From Culturomica massiliensis (GTDB lineage Bacteria > Bacteroidota > Bacteroidia > Bacteroidales > Marinifilaceae): a DNA stretch of 64,000 bases. Positions 43,193 to 51,284 of the stretch are shown piece after piece. The notes below the pieces were generated by a model that was given only the letters and a program-made list of their open reading frames with translations, did no database searches and was not told the origin of the DNA. The stretch spans positions 372,001-436,000 of the forward strand of contig NZ_LT594621.1 in NCBI RefSeq assembly GCF_900091655.1. The letters run 5' to 3'. Numbering within the stretch: position 1 is the stretch's first letter; each line of letters starts with the position of its first letter. Made by a program: the position numbers and the translations under genes.

Positions 43193-43373
43193 TTTTCAAC
43201 TAAGACAAGTCAAAGACACAAAAAAGCCAATTAAAGCCCCCTAAACGTTACCAAATCGTTATGGTATATCACAGAGCGTAAAATCATAACGATTTTAACG
43301 TCAATGCGCTGATTTGGCGTTGTTTGACTTTTAGATGTCTGCATTTGTTTCGGAAAATCAAAATAGTTTTACT

Positions 43374-43401
43374 AGCCCCGGGTACGGGGGTAAAGTGCTA
43401 C
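43374..43401. repeat. GC-rich 28-base repeat, copy 1, at the relaxase breakpoint
   Basis: CCCGGGTACGGGGGTAAAGTGCTA-type sequence (core 43377-43400). It matches 44461-44484 at 22 of 24 positions. The relaxase homology begins exactly within this repeat. Confidence 0.55.
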
Positions 43402-44151
43402 CGTGAAAGCATTATACAAAGTTTTGCTACTCAACGCCTGATGAACCCCGACATCAAAAAACCGGTAGGACATATTTCCCTGAACTATTCTGTAGAGGAT
43501 GCTCCGAAATTGACCGACCTGAAAATGATAGACCTTGCACACGAATACATGAAAGAAATGGGAATCGTGAACACCCAGTACATCATTGTCTGCCACCACG
43601 ACCGTAAACACCCTCATGTGCATATCGTTTTTAACTGGATAGACAACAACGGTAAAACCATCACCGACCAAAATGACCGTTACCGGAATGAGCAGGTTTG
43701 TAAACGGCTTAAACAAAAATACGGTTTATATTTTGCTCCCGGTAAAGAAAACGTAAAACAAGACCGCTTGAAAGAACCGGATAAAACGAAATATGAAATC
43801 TACAACGTCATTAAAAGTGGTTTGAAATATGCTAAAGATTGGCAACTACTACAAGGCTATTTATCCAAAGAGGGAATACAAATCCGCTTCAAATACAAAG
43901 GACAAACAAATGAAGTACAAGGAATATCCTTTACAAAAGGAGAATATAGTTTTAAAGGCTCGGAGATAGACCGGAGTTTTAGCTATTCAAAATTAGATGC
44001 ACAACTAAATCGGAACAGCCAGCAGCAACAGGAAACCGTTACAATAAAACCGGATTATTCGACACCGAAAGAAACGAATTCCGGTTTTGGGAAAAATGGA
44101 AATCTGTTTGGTTTTTCCAATTCGGGAAGTATGCCTGACGATGGCGAATAA
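43392..44151 (+). pseudogene. MobB-type relaxase, N-terminally truncated
   Basis: Relaxase homology starts at GVKCYRESIIQSFATQRLMNP and continues with KPVGHISLNYS, QYIIVCHHDRKHPHVHIVFNWID (metal-binding histidines) and a C-terminal domain. The open frame begins at 43324, but its first ~20 residues are unrelated. The N-terminal part with the catalytic tyrosine motif (usually MMAKI..G..F.GVVNY..) is missing. The loss point coincides with the GC-rich repeat. It could still be translated but is unlikely to be a working relaxase. Confidence 0.7.
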
Positions 44152-44209
44152 ATGAGATTAAACGAACTAAAGAAAAAGAAGAAGAAACGTAAATTAGGAT
44201 TATAAGATT

Positions 44210-44458
44210 ATGGAACAGGAAATTATATTAGAGGGTATTAATGCCATGTTAGAGGAAATCTGGGACAACATGAAAAAGAATCCGGAACAGAAAATGATAA
44301 ATTCAAGATTAGCAGTTATTGAAAAGACGTGTAATGACCTTGCAGGTCAGAAGTTTGTCACCGAAGAAGTTATGGCTCAATTTTTGGCTTGTACATTTCA
44401 AAGGGTAATGGAGATGAATGAGAAACAGGATGAAAAGATTGAAAAATTAGAAAAATAG
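44210..44458 (+). CDS. Small mobilisation-linked protein
   Basis: An 82-residue, charged, helical protein (MEQEIILEGINAMLEEIWDNMKKNPEQKM...) with a coiled-coil-like tail (MNEKQDEKIEKLEK). It lies 58 bases after the relaxase remnant, and a decayed copy lies at 40442-40549 after the integrase remnant. The function is unknown. The GC-rich repeat follows directly. Confidence 0.55.
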   Translation: MEQEIILEGINAMLEEIWDNMKKNPEQKMINSRLAVIEKTCNDLAGQKFVTEEVMAQFLACTFQRVMEMNEKQDEKIEKLEK

Positions 44459-44485
44459 CACCCGGGGACGGGGGCAAAGTGCTAA
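44457..44485. repeat. GC-rich 28-base repeat, copy 2
   Basis: TAGCAC, a GC-rich centre CCGGGGACGGGGGC and AAAGTGCTA; the ends TAGCAC and GTGCTA are inverted repeats. It matches 43374-43401. A related sequence in opposite orientation lies near 57606-57633. Confidence 0.55.
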
Positions 44486-44624
44486 TAAATATCTCAATTA
44501 TAGCATAAATAATATTTCGCAGACCTTCTTACATAAAGGCTTGACTTTGATTACAAAAATAGAAAACTCTTTGAATACCCCCAAAAGTTATCAAAATATA
44601 ATTTCTCTGTAATTACATTCTTAT

Positions 44625-44682
44625 AGCTGTCCAGACGTCCAGACGTTTCAACGTCAATACGTCCAGATGTCCGGACGCTCCA
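44625..44682. repeat. Cluster of GTCCAGACG-like repeats
   Basis: GTCCAGACGTCCAGACGTTT followed by ACGTCAATACGTCCAGATGTCCGGACG: GTCCAGA occurs three times and CGTC/GACG half-sites recur in both orientations within 58 bases. It lies in the 546-base gap between the small mobilisation-linked gene and the PIN-GNAT gene, which otherwise shows no gene. It may be an operator array or a relic of a replication or transfer site. Confidence 0.4.
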
Positions 44683-44973
44683 ACAGAAGAATATCCATCT
44701 GCAATACAGTTAGCTAATGATTTATACTTACTATACAGTATTGAGCAGTATCACCTAACTAACTTCTTCTTAAAATCTAAGGAAATACTTTATTATCTGA
44801 AAGTAAACCTTGTTAGCATCAGCTAACAGCAAGATGTGTCTATCGTTACTCAGAACATTTCGAGTAACTCGAAATTCTTGCCTCTTACAGGGGAAAATCA
44901 ACCTCCAAAGTCGGTTGATTAAAGTTGATGAAAATCAAAATTTATATTGTTAAATATGTGTTATAAATATTGT

Positions 44974-44981
44974 TATATTTG
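44974..44981 (+). promoter_or_regulatory. -7 box before the PIN-GNAT gene
   Basis: TATATTTG fits TAnnTTTG and lies 23 bases before the start codon. A -33 TTG at 44947 is at a longer than usual distance. Confidence 0.4.
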
Positions 44982-45004
44982 TAGAAAAGTAATAATGAAT
45001 ATTT

Positions 45005-46510
45005 ATGAAGATATTAGTAGATACTAATATACTGATTCATCTGGAAGATAATAAAGTTATAGATGAGACGTTTTCTAAATTTTATAATTTAGCGATTTCC
45101 AATAATTGTCATATTTTTTATCATCCTTTTGCCGTTCCGGAGGATATTTTAAGAGATAAAAATGATGAACGTAGAAATATCATTTTATCTAAATTAGGAA
45201 AATATCAGAAATTGAATAACCCAGCTGTCTCTGATCAGTTTTTTCAATCTCAATTAAAAAATAACTGTGTTAATGATCAGTGTGATAATGAACAACTTTA
45301 TCAGGTATATCGTAATTTCGTTGATCTTTTTATAACTCAAGATAATGGAATCCATACTAAAGCACAAAAATTAGGCTTGAATAATAAGGTGTTAAATGTA
45401 CAGGTTGCATTGGAATATTTGAAAAGTATTTTTACAATAGTTCTCCCAACTCATCCTGTTTTAAAAGGCCATAGTATAAGAGAATTGGAACCTGAATTTA
45501 ATCAGTCATTTTTTGACAGTTTAAGAGAGGATTATAATCAAGCGTTATTTGATAATTGGCTATTGAAATGTGTTATTGATGACCGTCAATGTTATTCTGT
45601 TCGAGTTCAAAACGATCTTATTGCACTATTGATTTATAAAGTTGAAAATGTAGGAGAGCACCAGATTCCAGCTCTTTATGAAAATGTATTGAAAATATGT
45701 ACTTTAAAAGTAGCTGATAATGCTTTCGGATTGAAATTGGGTGAATTATTTATTAATAAGATGTTTGAATATTGTATAAATCAATGTATAAATTATTTGT
45801 ATTTAACGGTATATGAAAAACAAGATCATTTGCGAAAATTATTAAATAAGCTTGGTTTTCAAGAAGAAAGATTTATCAATAAACAGGGAGTACAAGAATT
45901 GAGATTATTAAAATGTTTAGATAAATCTAAAATTACTTTGAAAGAGAATAATATACTTATTCATCCGTACTATTTTGATGGAGAGGAAATTAACAAATAC
46001 GTAGTTCCTATTCGCCCTGAATTTTACGGAACCTTATTCAAGGATGGTAAATTACGATACCCAACTTTATTTGATGAAGGTATTGATAGTTTAAATGAAA
46101 TTCAAGGAAATACTATCATAAAAGCCTATATTTCTAATTCACGAATAACTTCATTGAAAATGGGAGATTTATTATTATTTTATTCATCAAGAACTGATAA
46201 AGTAATAGAGCCTATAGGTGTTTTAGAATCTGCTCAACGTATTGATGATTTTGAGGAATTGTGGAAAATAGTACAAAGAAAAACAGTATTTTCACGCGAT
46301 AAACTTTATGAGTGGTTTTGTGAAAAGAAGTCCTTACATGTAATCACTTTTCGATTAATTACGTATTTGAAAAAGAAAATTCAGTATAAAAATATTCAAC
46401 AATTAGATAGTTTTAAGAACAAACTCCAATCGATTACTAAGCTAAAAGAATGTGATTATCAAAAATTGAAAAAAGATGGATACTTTGACGAGCGTTATAT
46501 TATCAATTAA
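45005..46510 (+). CDS. PIN-GNAT-PUA-like multidomain protein
   Basis: A 501-residue protein. Residues 1-120 form a PIN domain (MKILVDTNILIHLED with Asp6; DLFITQDNGIHTKA with Asp113). About 180-300 resemble a GNAT acetyltransferase (QCINYLYLTVYEKQDHLRKLLNKLGFQEE is the typical GNAT C-terminal part). About 340-460 (DGKLRYPTLFDEG, KMGDLLLFYSS, IGVLESAQRID) look like a PUA/EVE-type nucleic-acid-binding fold. PIN domains cut RNA and GNAT toxins acetylate tRNA or proteins, so an RNA-targeting toxin or defence effector is plausible. The downstream ASCH gene overlaps it by 35 bases. Confidence 0.65.
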   Translation: MKILVDTNILIHLEDNKVIDETFSKFYNLAISNNCHIFYHPFAVPEDILRDKNDERRNIILSKLGKYQKLNNPAVSDQFFQSQLKNNCVNDQCDNEQLYQVYRNFVDLFITQDNGIHTKAQKLGLNNKVLNVQVALEYLKSIFTIVLPTHPVLKGHSIRELEPEFNQSFFDSLREDYNQALFDNWLLKCVIDDRQCYSVRVQNDLIALLIYKVENVGEHQIPALYENVLKICTLKVADNAFGLKLGELFINKMFEYCINQCINYLYLTVYEKQDHLRKLLNKLGFQEERFINKQGVQELRLLKCLDKSKITLKENNILIHPYYFDGEEINKYVVPIRPEFYGTLFKDGKLRYPTLFDEGIDSLNEIQGNTIIKAYISNSRITSLKMGDLLLFYSSRTDKVIEPIGVLESAQRIDDFEELWKIVQRKTVFSRDKLYEWFCEKKSLHVITFRLITYLKKKIQYKNIQQLDSFKNKLQSITKLKECDYQKLKKDGYFDERYIIN

Positions 46511-46895
46511 ACCAGAATACGCTAAAGCTATAATGTCTGGTAAGAAAAGAGTGGAATTTAGGAGGAAGATATTTAAAAGGCCCGTAAATAAGGTTTATGT
46601 ATATTCATCTTCGCCAGTAAAAAAAATAATAGGTTTTTTTATTATTGATAGTATTATTGAAGATTCGCCGCTTCGTTTGTGGGCCCAATTCAAAGAAATT
46701 GGAGGAATAAATGAGAAAGATTTTTTTAATTATTTTAATGAAGTTGAAAAAGGTTTTTCAATTTTGATAAAAGAATATAAAAAATTTGGCAGAGGTATAG
46801 ATCCTGCTGATTTTTTTGAGAATTTTTGTGCACCACAGTCATATATTTACCTGGAAGAAAATTCAGAATTATTAAATGCAGCTCAGATTTTGTAA
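46476..46895 (+). CDS. ASCH-domain protein
   Basis: A 139-residue protein starting with SVILSIKPEYAKAIMSGKKRVEFRRKIF, the ASCH/PUA-like signature. The ASCH fold binds RNA in known members. It overlaps the PIN-GNAT gene by 35 bases in another frame, so the two are translationally coupled and probably work together, for example as effector and neutralising or sensing partner. Confidence 0.75.
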   Translation: MDTLTSVILSIKPEYAKAIMSGKKRVEFRRKIFKRPVNKVYVYSSSPVKKIIGFFIIDSIIEDSPLRLWAQFKEIGGINEKDFFNYFNEVEKGFSILIKEYKKFGRGIDPADFFENFCAPQSYIYLEENSELLNAAQIL

Positions 46896-47017
46896 ATGTT
46901 TTTATGACATTGAAGATTCAAAAATCATGTTGGAATTTGATCAATATCTTAAAATAGATAAATTAGATCGATAGAGATTTATAGATATTGATATGAAAAT
47001 TGAGTATAATAGATGTA

Positions 47018-47872
47018 ATGAAATCTGACAAAATAATATTACAACATTTAAAGTTCTCTCATAATTTTAGAGATGTATTCCAGCGATTGGGATATAAAGA
47101 CTATTGGGAATGGGAGGGATCCTTAAATTTTGATATTCATGTTGCATCTTTGATGAAATTGCAAAGTATCAATGCTTATATTGCTTCATTTAAATTTTGT
47201 GAATTTGAAAATGTCTTTTTTAGTGCATCTTACGCGTTGGAAAAAGCGTCTGAAGAAAAAAATAACTGTAGCTACGTTGCGGACAAATATATATATCCAG
47301 AATATGAATTTTTGAAAAATGCGATATTATGGTATAATGCTTGTTATGATCATATTTTGCAGGTTATCTATTTTGTATTTGATTTTAATGATCCGGTAAA
47401 ATCGGAAATGACTTATCGAAGGAATTTAGTAAAATGTCGTTTTTCGCCAAATTCCCCTTTTTACAAAAAGTTTCAACAGTTAGCAGAAGAGAATAAGTTT
47501 GCACGTGAGTTATTCGATCGCTTAACAGATTTCTATAGACGAACACCATTGGATACTTGGGCTAATCGTCTGAAACATACAGGTGATTTTTGGTTTGGTG
47601 GTAACTATCCTCCAATCTGCGAAATTAGTTTTCAAGAAATCGATACTGATTATGAATTTCTTCCTTCTTTTCTTAAGGGAATTATACCTTCAGAAGAAGA
47701 AGTAATCGAGGAGTTAATTAGGCAAAATAATCGAATAGTTTCATTTGTTGATTATCTTTATCAATTTATAGGTTTTGCAGAATTACATAGTATTGAGAAA
47801 GATATAATAAGTGAAAGACCAGAAAAATACGATAAAAAATTTTCGGCTAAGAATTTGAATGAAATACAATAG
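47018..47872 (+). CDS. Helical, HEPN-like protein of unknown function
   Basis: About 284 residues. I prefer ATG at 47018; a TTG start at 47000 would add 6 residues. The protein is helical with YEFLKNAILWYNACYDHILQVIYFVF and NRLKHTGDFWF, resembling HEPN-type proteins of the Cthe_2314 class. The HEPN catalytic R-x4-H is not clear (RLKH). It follows the PIN-GNAT/ASCH pair on the same strand by 120 bases. A relation to defence is inferred from context only. Confidence 0.5.
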   Translation: MKSDKIILQHLKFSHNFRDVFQRLGYKDYWEWEGSLNFDIHVASLMKLQSINAYIASFKFCEFENVFFSASYALEKASEEKNNCSYVADKYIYPEYEFLKNAILWYNACYDHILQVIYFVFDFNDPVKSEMTYRRNLVKCRFSPNSPFYKKFQQLAEENKFARELFDRLTDFYRRTPLDTWANRLKHTGDFWFGGNYPPICEISFQEIDTDYEFLPSFLKGIIPSEEEVIEELIRQNNRIVSFVDYLYQFIGFAELHSIEKDIISERPEKYDKKFSAKNLNEIQ

Positions 47873-48059
47873 AATATATATCTACTACATTTTTAAGAAT
47901 AATTGAATAGAATTATTTAAACTTTTTTCTATATTTATTCCAGAAACGAAGCAGAAACCGGAAGTCAATTCATTGACAGTTAATACCAATAGAACGTTAC
48001 TAAATCGTTACGGTACGAGGGTAACAGTTTAGAAAAGATTTGAATCTTAGCAAGATAAC

Positions 48060-48215
48060 CGTTGGTGGTTAAAACCTAGCTGGATCACAAAAACAAGCGA
48101 AAAAACAAAGCAAACTCCTGAAATTCAACGAACTTCGGGAGTTTCTATTTTCAGATAAAACCTCAAAAAATACCCGATTCCGGCGATAGTGTCGGATCAA
48201 GTGGAAAAGATAGTG
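48060..48215. repeat. Dispersed repeat, copy 3
   Basis: TAGCTGGATCACAAAAACAAGC, the hairpin GAAATTC / GAACTTC-GGGAGTTT, and CCGGCGATAGTGTCGGATC. 48082-48213 matches 39494-39625 in the same orientation with only a few differences over 132 bases. Confidence 0.7.
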
Positions 48216-48330
48216 TTCCGAACATGACTAGTCCCGTCCCGATGATTTAAATTATAAGCATAACCATGTTATCAAATATCCTTTTAGAGGATTGATAATT
48301 TTTGTATCTTTATGCTTTCAATTATTTATC

Positions 48331-48765
48331 ATGACGAATAAGAAGCTTCAAATCCGGAACAGTACAGCAGAATTTCTGATTTTTACGAATCAGATGAAAG
48401 AGGATGGGATAGAGTAAGGGTGCAAAATGATATTATCTGGTTGATTCAGAAATTAATAGCGGTCCTATTTGATTGTTCTACTGATAATATATCCTTGCAC
48501 TTAAAAAATATTTTCAAAGAGGAAGAATTGGATGAGAATTCAGTTATCGAGGAATTCTCGGTAACTGCCTCCGATGGGAAAAGGTATAAGACCAAGCATT
48601 ATAATTTGGATGTCATAATTGCAGTGGGTTACCGGGTAAACCGTAAACGGGCCAAGGCTTGCCGGCAGTAGGCGATTCTGATTTTGAAGGACTATGCGAT
48701 CTGAGGATATGTTATCGACAGAAAACACTATCTTGTTGGTTCTTTACAGGTTATATACAAAATTT
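48331..48765 (+). pseudogene. RhuM-family protein, decayed
   Basis: Reading starts at 48331 with MTNKKLQIRNSTAEFLIFT...DGIE, then a single missing base shifts the frame before VQNDIIWLIQKLIAVLF. The RhuM signature ISLHLKNIFKEEEL and HYNLDVIIAVGYRVN follows. After RKRAKACRQ the expected Trp codon is a TAG, and a second nonsense codon follows DYAI. Only the N-terminal ~145 residues can be traced. One frameshift and two stops show it is non-functional. Confidence 0.8.
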
Positions 48766-49437
48766 CTGAATTGTTTTAGTCCTTTTATCAGTAAGGGGCG
48801 CGGATAAGCGATGTTCTAGCGCATAAAGCCTTCGTCTTCCGTTCCGTATATTGTTCCGGCATTAAGCCATAGCCTAGCTTCTTTTATCAATAAATGTTCC
48901 AGTGTTTTCGAAGATTTGTGCAGTGTACGGCAGTTCATCCATACTAAGTAAGTACTCTTCAGTGAGGTTTTCGGGAAGTCTGGCAAATGTTGTTTGTGTA
49001 ATTTGTTTATGTTCAAATAATTATATGGCAGGTGATCCAACAATTACCTTAGCCATTCTTCGTTTTCATTGTAGGTGGCCATGGTAGCCAGTATACCGAA
49101 GGGATTGACGTTACATACTTCATTGATATTGATGGATCTGTCGATTTTAGCCCGTATTTTGGCATCGGCGGATATAATGTTTACTATCTGCAATCCTGTT
49201 ATCTTAAAGGCCTTACATGGTGATATACATGTTATCGAATGCATCAAGAATTTTTCCGAAAGAGAAGCAAAAGGCGTGTATATATATCCGGAAAATACCA
49301 GTTCGCAATGTATTTCGTCCGATATCACCGTTATTCCGTCACGGATGCATATTTCACCGATGAATTTCAACTCATCCTATGTTCATACCCTTCCGGTGGG
49401 ATTGTGGGGATTACATTGTAGTATTATTTTTATTTGT
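48744..49437 (-). pseudogene. MalY/PatB-type aminotransferase (C-S lyase), decayed
   Basis: On the minus strand, CNPHNPTGRV, then ICIRDGITVISDEIHCELVF, SISPCKAFKITGLQI-like sequence and NEVCNVNPFGILATMATYNENEEWL match the large-domain core of PLP-dependent cystathionine beta-lyases. A second frame continues with LPDFPKTSLKSTYLVWMNCRTLHKSS and ARLWLNAGTIYG. Stops replace Trp (after GRV and after GFMR) and a frame change separates the two parts. The N-terminal third is missing where IS4 sequence begins. Confidence 0.75.
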
Positions 49438-49804
49438 TCACACGCTGAAGACACAGGTTTTCGATTTCACGGGTACTGTATAAAGAACTGAATATATGAT
49501 AGATTGTTTCGTAACATTCACGGAAAAAACCGGTGTTCATTGTGGACAGACGATCCGATACAGAACTGTGTGATATCGTTGGTTTACCTTTAAAATTAAA
49601 TAAAGTCCGGAAAAGAGGCGAGGAAAAAGAATCGGCAAGATCACGCTGGCTTAATTTATCCGTACGCAGGATGCCAGATAAAAGATTCAATACTTTGGCA
49701 TAATGATCGACCCTACTTTTGGTGGCTATTTTGAGGATATGTTCATCAGGAATCTGGCGCAATAGCTGAATCAAATCAATTTTCTGATTAAAGATGGTTG
49801 ACAT
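49430..49804 (-). pseudogene. IS4-family transposase, N-terminal fragment
   Basis: 124 codons (MSTIFNQKIDLIQLLRQIPDEHILKIATKSRVDHYAKVLNLLSGILRTDKLSQRDLADSF...) match the N-terminus of Bacteroidota IS4-type transposases (usual length ~380 or more). The catalytic DDE part is absent; the fragment joins the aminotransferase pseudogene. The adjacent AT-rich 49810-49920 probably represents the IS left end. Confidence 0.65.
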
Positions 49805-49950
49805 ATATCTATTGTTTATGAAAACAAATATATATATATACTAAAACGGGTTAATGTATTGTAAAACAATATGTTGTAAACAATAGTACTACATAATTGT
49901 TAGTAACTGATATGTTTTTTTGATTTTTTCAAATTGGAAGGACTTTTCTT

Positions 49951-49973
49951 CCCAACATGACTGGCCCCGTCCT
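49951..49973. repeat. Direct repeat near the graveyard's right edge
   Basis: AACATGACTGGCCCCGTCC-type sequence matches 48218-48240 (AACATGACTAGTCCCGTCCC) at 19 of 23 positions in the same orientation. The pair brackets the RhuM, aminotransferase and IS4 remnants. Confidence 0.5.
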
Positions 49974-50099
49974 TGGGTGCTGACTGACGAAAAAAACTTT
50001 GTCGCGTACGTTCTCAAGTGCTTTACCGATAAAATCCTCGTTTTCATACATCTCGGCCGTGTCGATCATCGTCATGCCCATACCAAAGTTTTTGGGGAG
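49974..50099 (-). pseudogene. Aldo/keto reductase fragment (N-terminal part)
   Basis: MTMIDTAEMYENEDFIGKAL and RDKVFFVS match the aldo/keto reductase segment with catalytic Asp/Tyr (IDTAxxYxNE). Only ~42 codons remain. Confidence 0.65.
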
Positions 50100-50248
50100 G
50101 TAAAGGGAGAAAAGTATAAAAAAAATGAAGAGTAAAACTTGCTGAAAGACAGGATTACTCCCCATTTTATAGAAAATTGGGACATTTACTGAATATCCCT
50201 AATTATTCTTTTATAAATTTGATAATTGTAGCTATTCATTTATTTAAA

Positions 50249-51253
50249 TTAGTCTTTTGTTACAACAATATCATTTGCAGATTTTGCACTGGAAAGAGTC
50301 ACCATTTTTTCAATATTGATGCCACCTGTGCTGTTTTCAGTTATAACCCAGTAGCATGGAATCCAGAATGTACCTCTTTTACAAGTGCCCAGAATATAAA
50401 TTTTATCTTCAAAGGCATATATTTTTTTGAAACTTGCCGCATCGGGGATGAATCTCCATGTATTTTCTACCCAATAGATTGGAAAATTACCGTTGCCCGC
50501 TCTTCTGGATCCTATCGCATGGACATGACCATTGCTCAAGACCGCAATGCCGTCTAACGATGCACTTTCGCTGCCGTTCGGCATCGGCAAGGATTTTTTC
50601 GTACCATCCAGCCAATAGCAAGGCGTATAATAATAGCCTCTTCCGTTGGGACGGTTGGCGGTGAAATATCCGGCCACATATACGATGCCATAGGCGACTG
50701 TGATTCCATTAGCCATACCTTCAAGTCTGCTTCTCTGCCCATATGCGCTAAATTCATCCTGATTCGTTCCCCGGTTGGCATTTATGGCGTATATCACTCC
50801 ATCGTATGCCGTTACCGCCCGGCCTCCGCCATTGTTCTTGATGCCGTCGATCCAAGTCACCCAGGTTTCATCGGAATAATCTGCACTGGTATTTCCCGTT
50901 ATATAAATTTTACCATTGCAGACTGCCATATCTCTCACCATAAGATATTGACGATCTCCTTTTACCACTGTCTTTCTTCCGTTTACATAGTAATATAAAT
51001 AACAAGGTTTTTTGCCGCCCCAGTGATAGCCTGCAACATAAACATTCCCATTTTCTACTGCGATTGCTTCCGCAGAATACTCATCTGCCAGAGGTATTAA
51101 CCGACCATTCTGCCAATAGCAAGCCTTTTCTTCAGTTCCATCCATAAAACTACCGGCTATATAAACATTTGCGGTAGTATTCGGATAGTTGGTTTGTCCA
51201 TAGCAGCAAATACTGAATAGCAAAAGTGCAAAATGTAAAGTAAAGTTTCTCAT
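50249..51253 (-). CDS. Secreted repeat protein, beta-propeller-like
   Basis: I place the start at 51253 (MRNFTLHFALLLFSICCYGQ), a signal peptide; the frame runs 15 codons further. The 334-residue protein has about six repeats of the type VYIAGS/VYVAGY...KPCYW..G, each ending in a Tyr-Trp pair (KACYWQNG, TPCYWLDG, FPIYWVEN, IPCYWVI). This spacing (about 45-55 residues) suggests a beta-propeller. The function is unknown. It is the downstream neighbour of a FISUMP protein on the same strand. Confidence 0.65.
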   Translation of the reverse strand: MRNFTLHFALLLFSICCYGQTNYPNTTANVYIAGSFMDGTEEKACYWQNGRLIPLADEYSAEAIAVENGNVYVAGYHWGGKKPCYLYYYVNGRKTVVKGDRQYLMVRDMAVCNGKIYITGNTSADYSDETWVTWIDGIKNNGGGRAVTAYDGVIYAINANRGTNQDEFSAYGQRSRLEGMANGITVAYGIVYVAGYFTANRPNGRGYYYTPCYWLDGTKKSLPMPNGSESASLDGIAVLSNGHVHAIGSRRAGNGNFPIYWVENTWRFIPDAASFKKIYAFEDKIYILGTCKRGTFWIPCYWVITENSTGGINIEKMVTLSSAKSANDIVVTKD

Positions 51254-51284
51254 AATTGAATTGATTTGAATTAGTATAACATGA

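Noticed and set aside
49075..49491. 138-codon plus-strand frame in the graveyard
   Set aside because: It is antisense to the aminotransferase pseudogene, whose minus-strand translation clearly matches a family.
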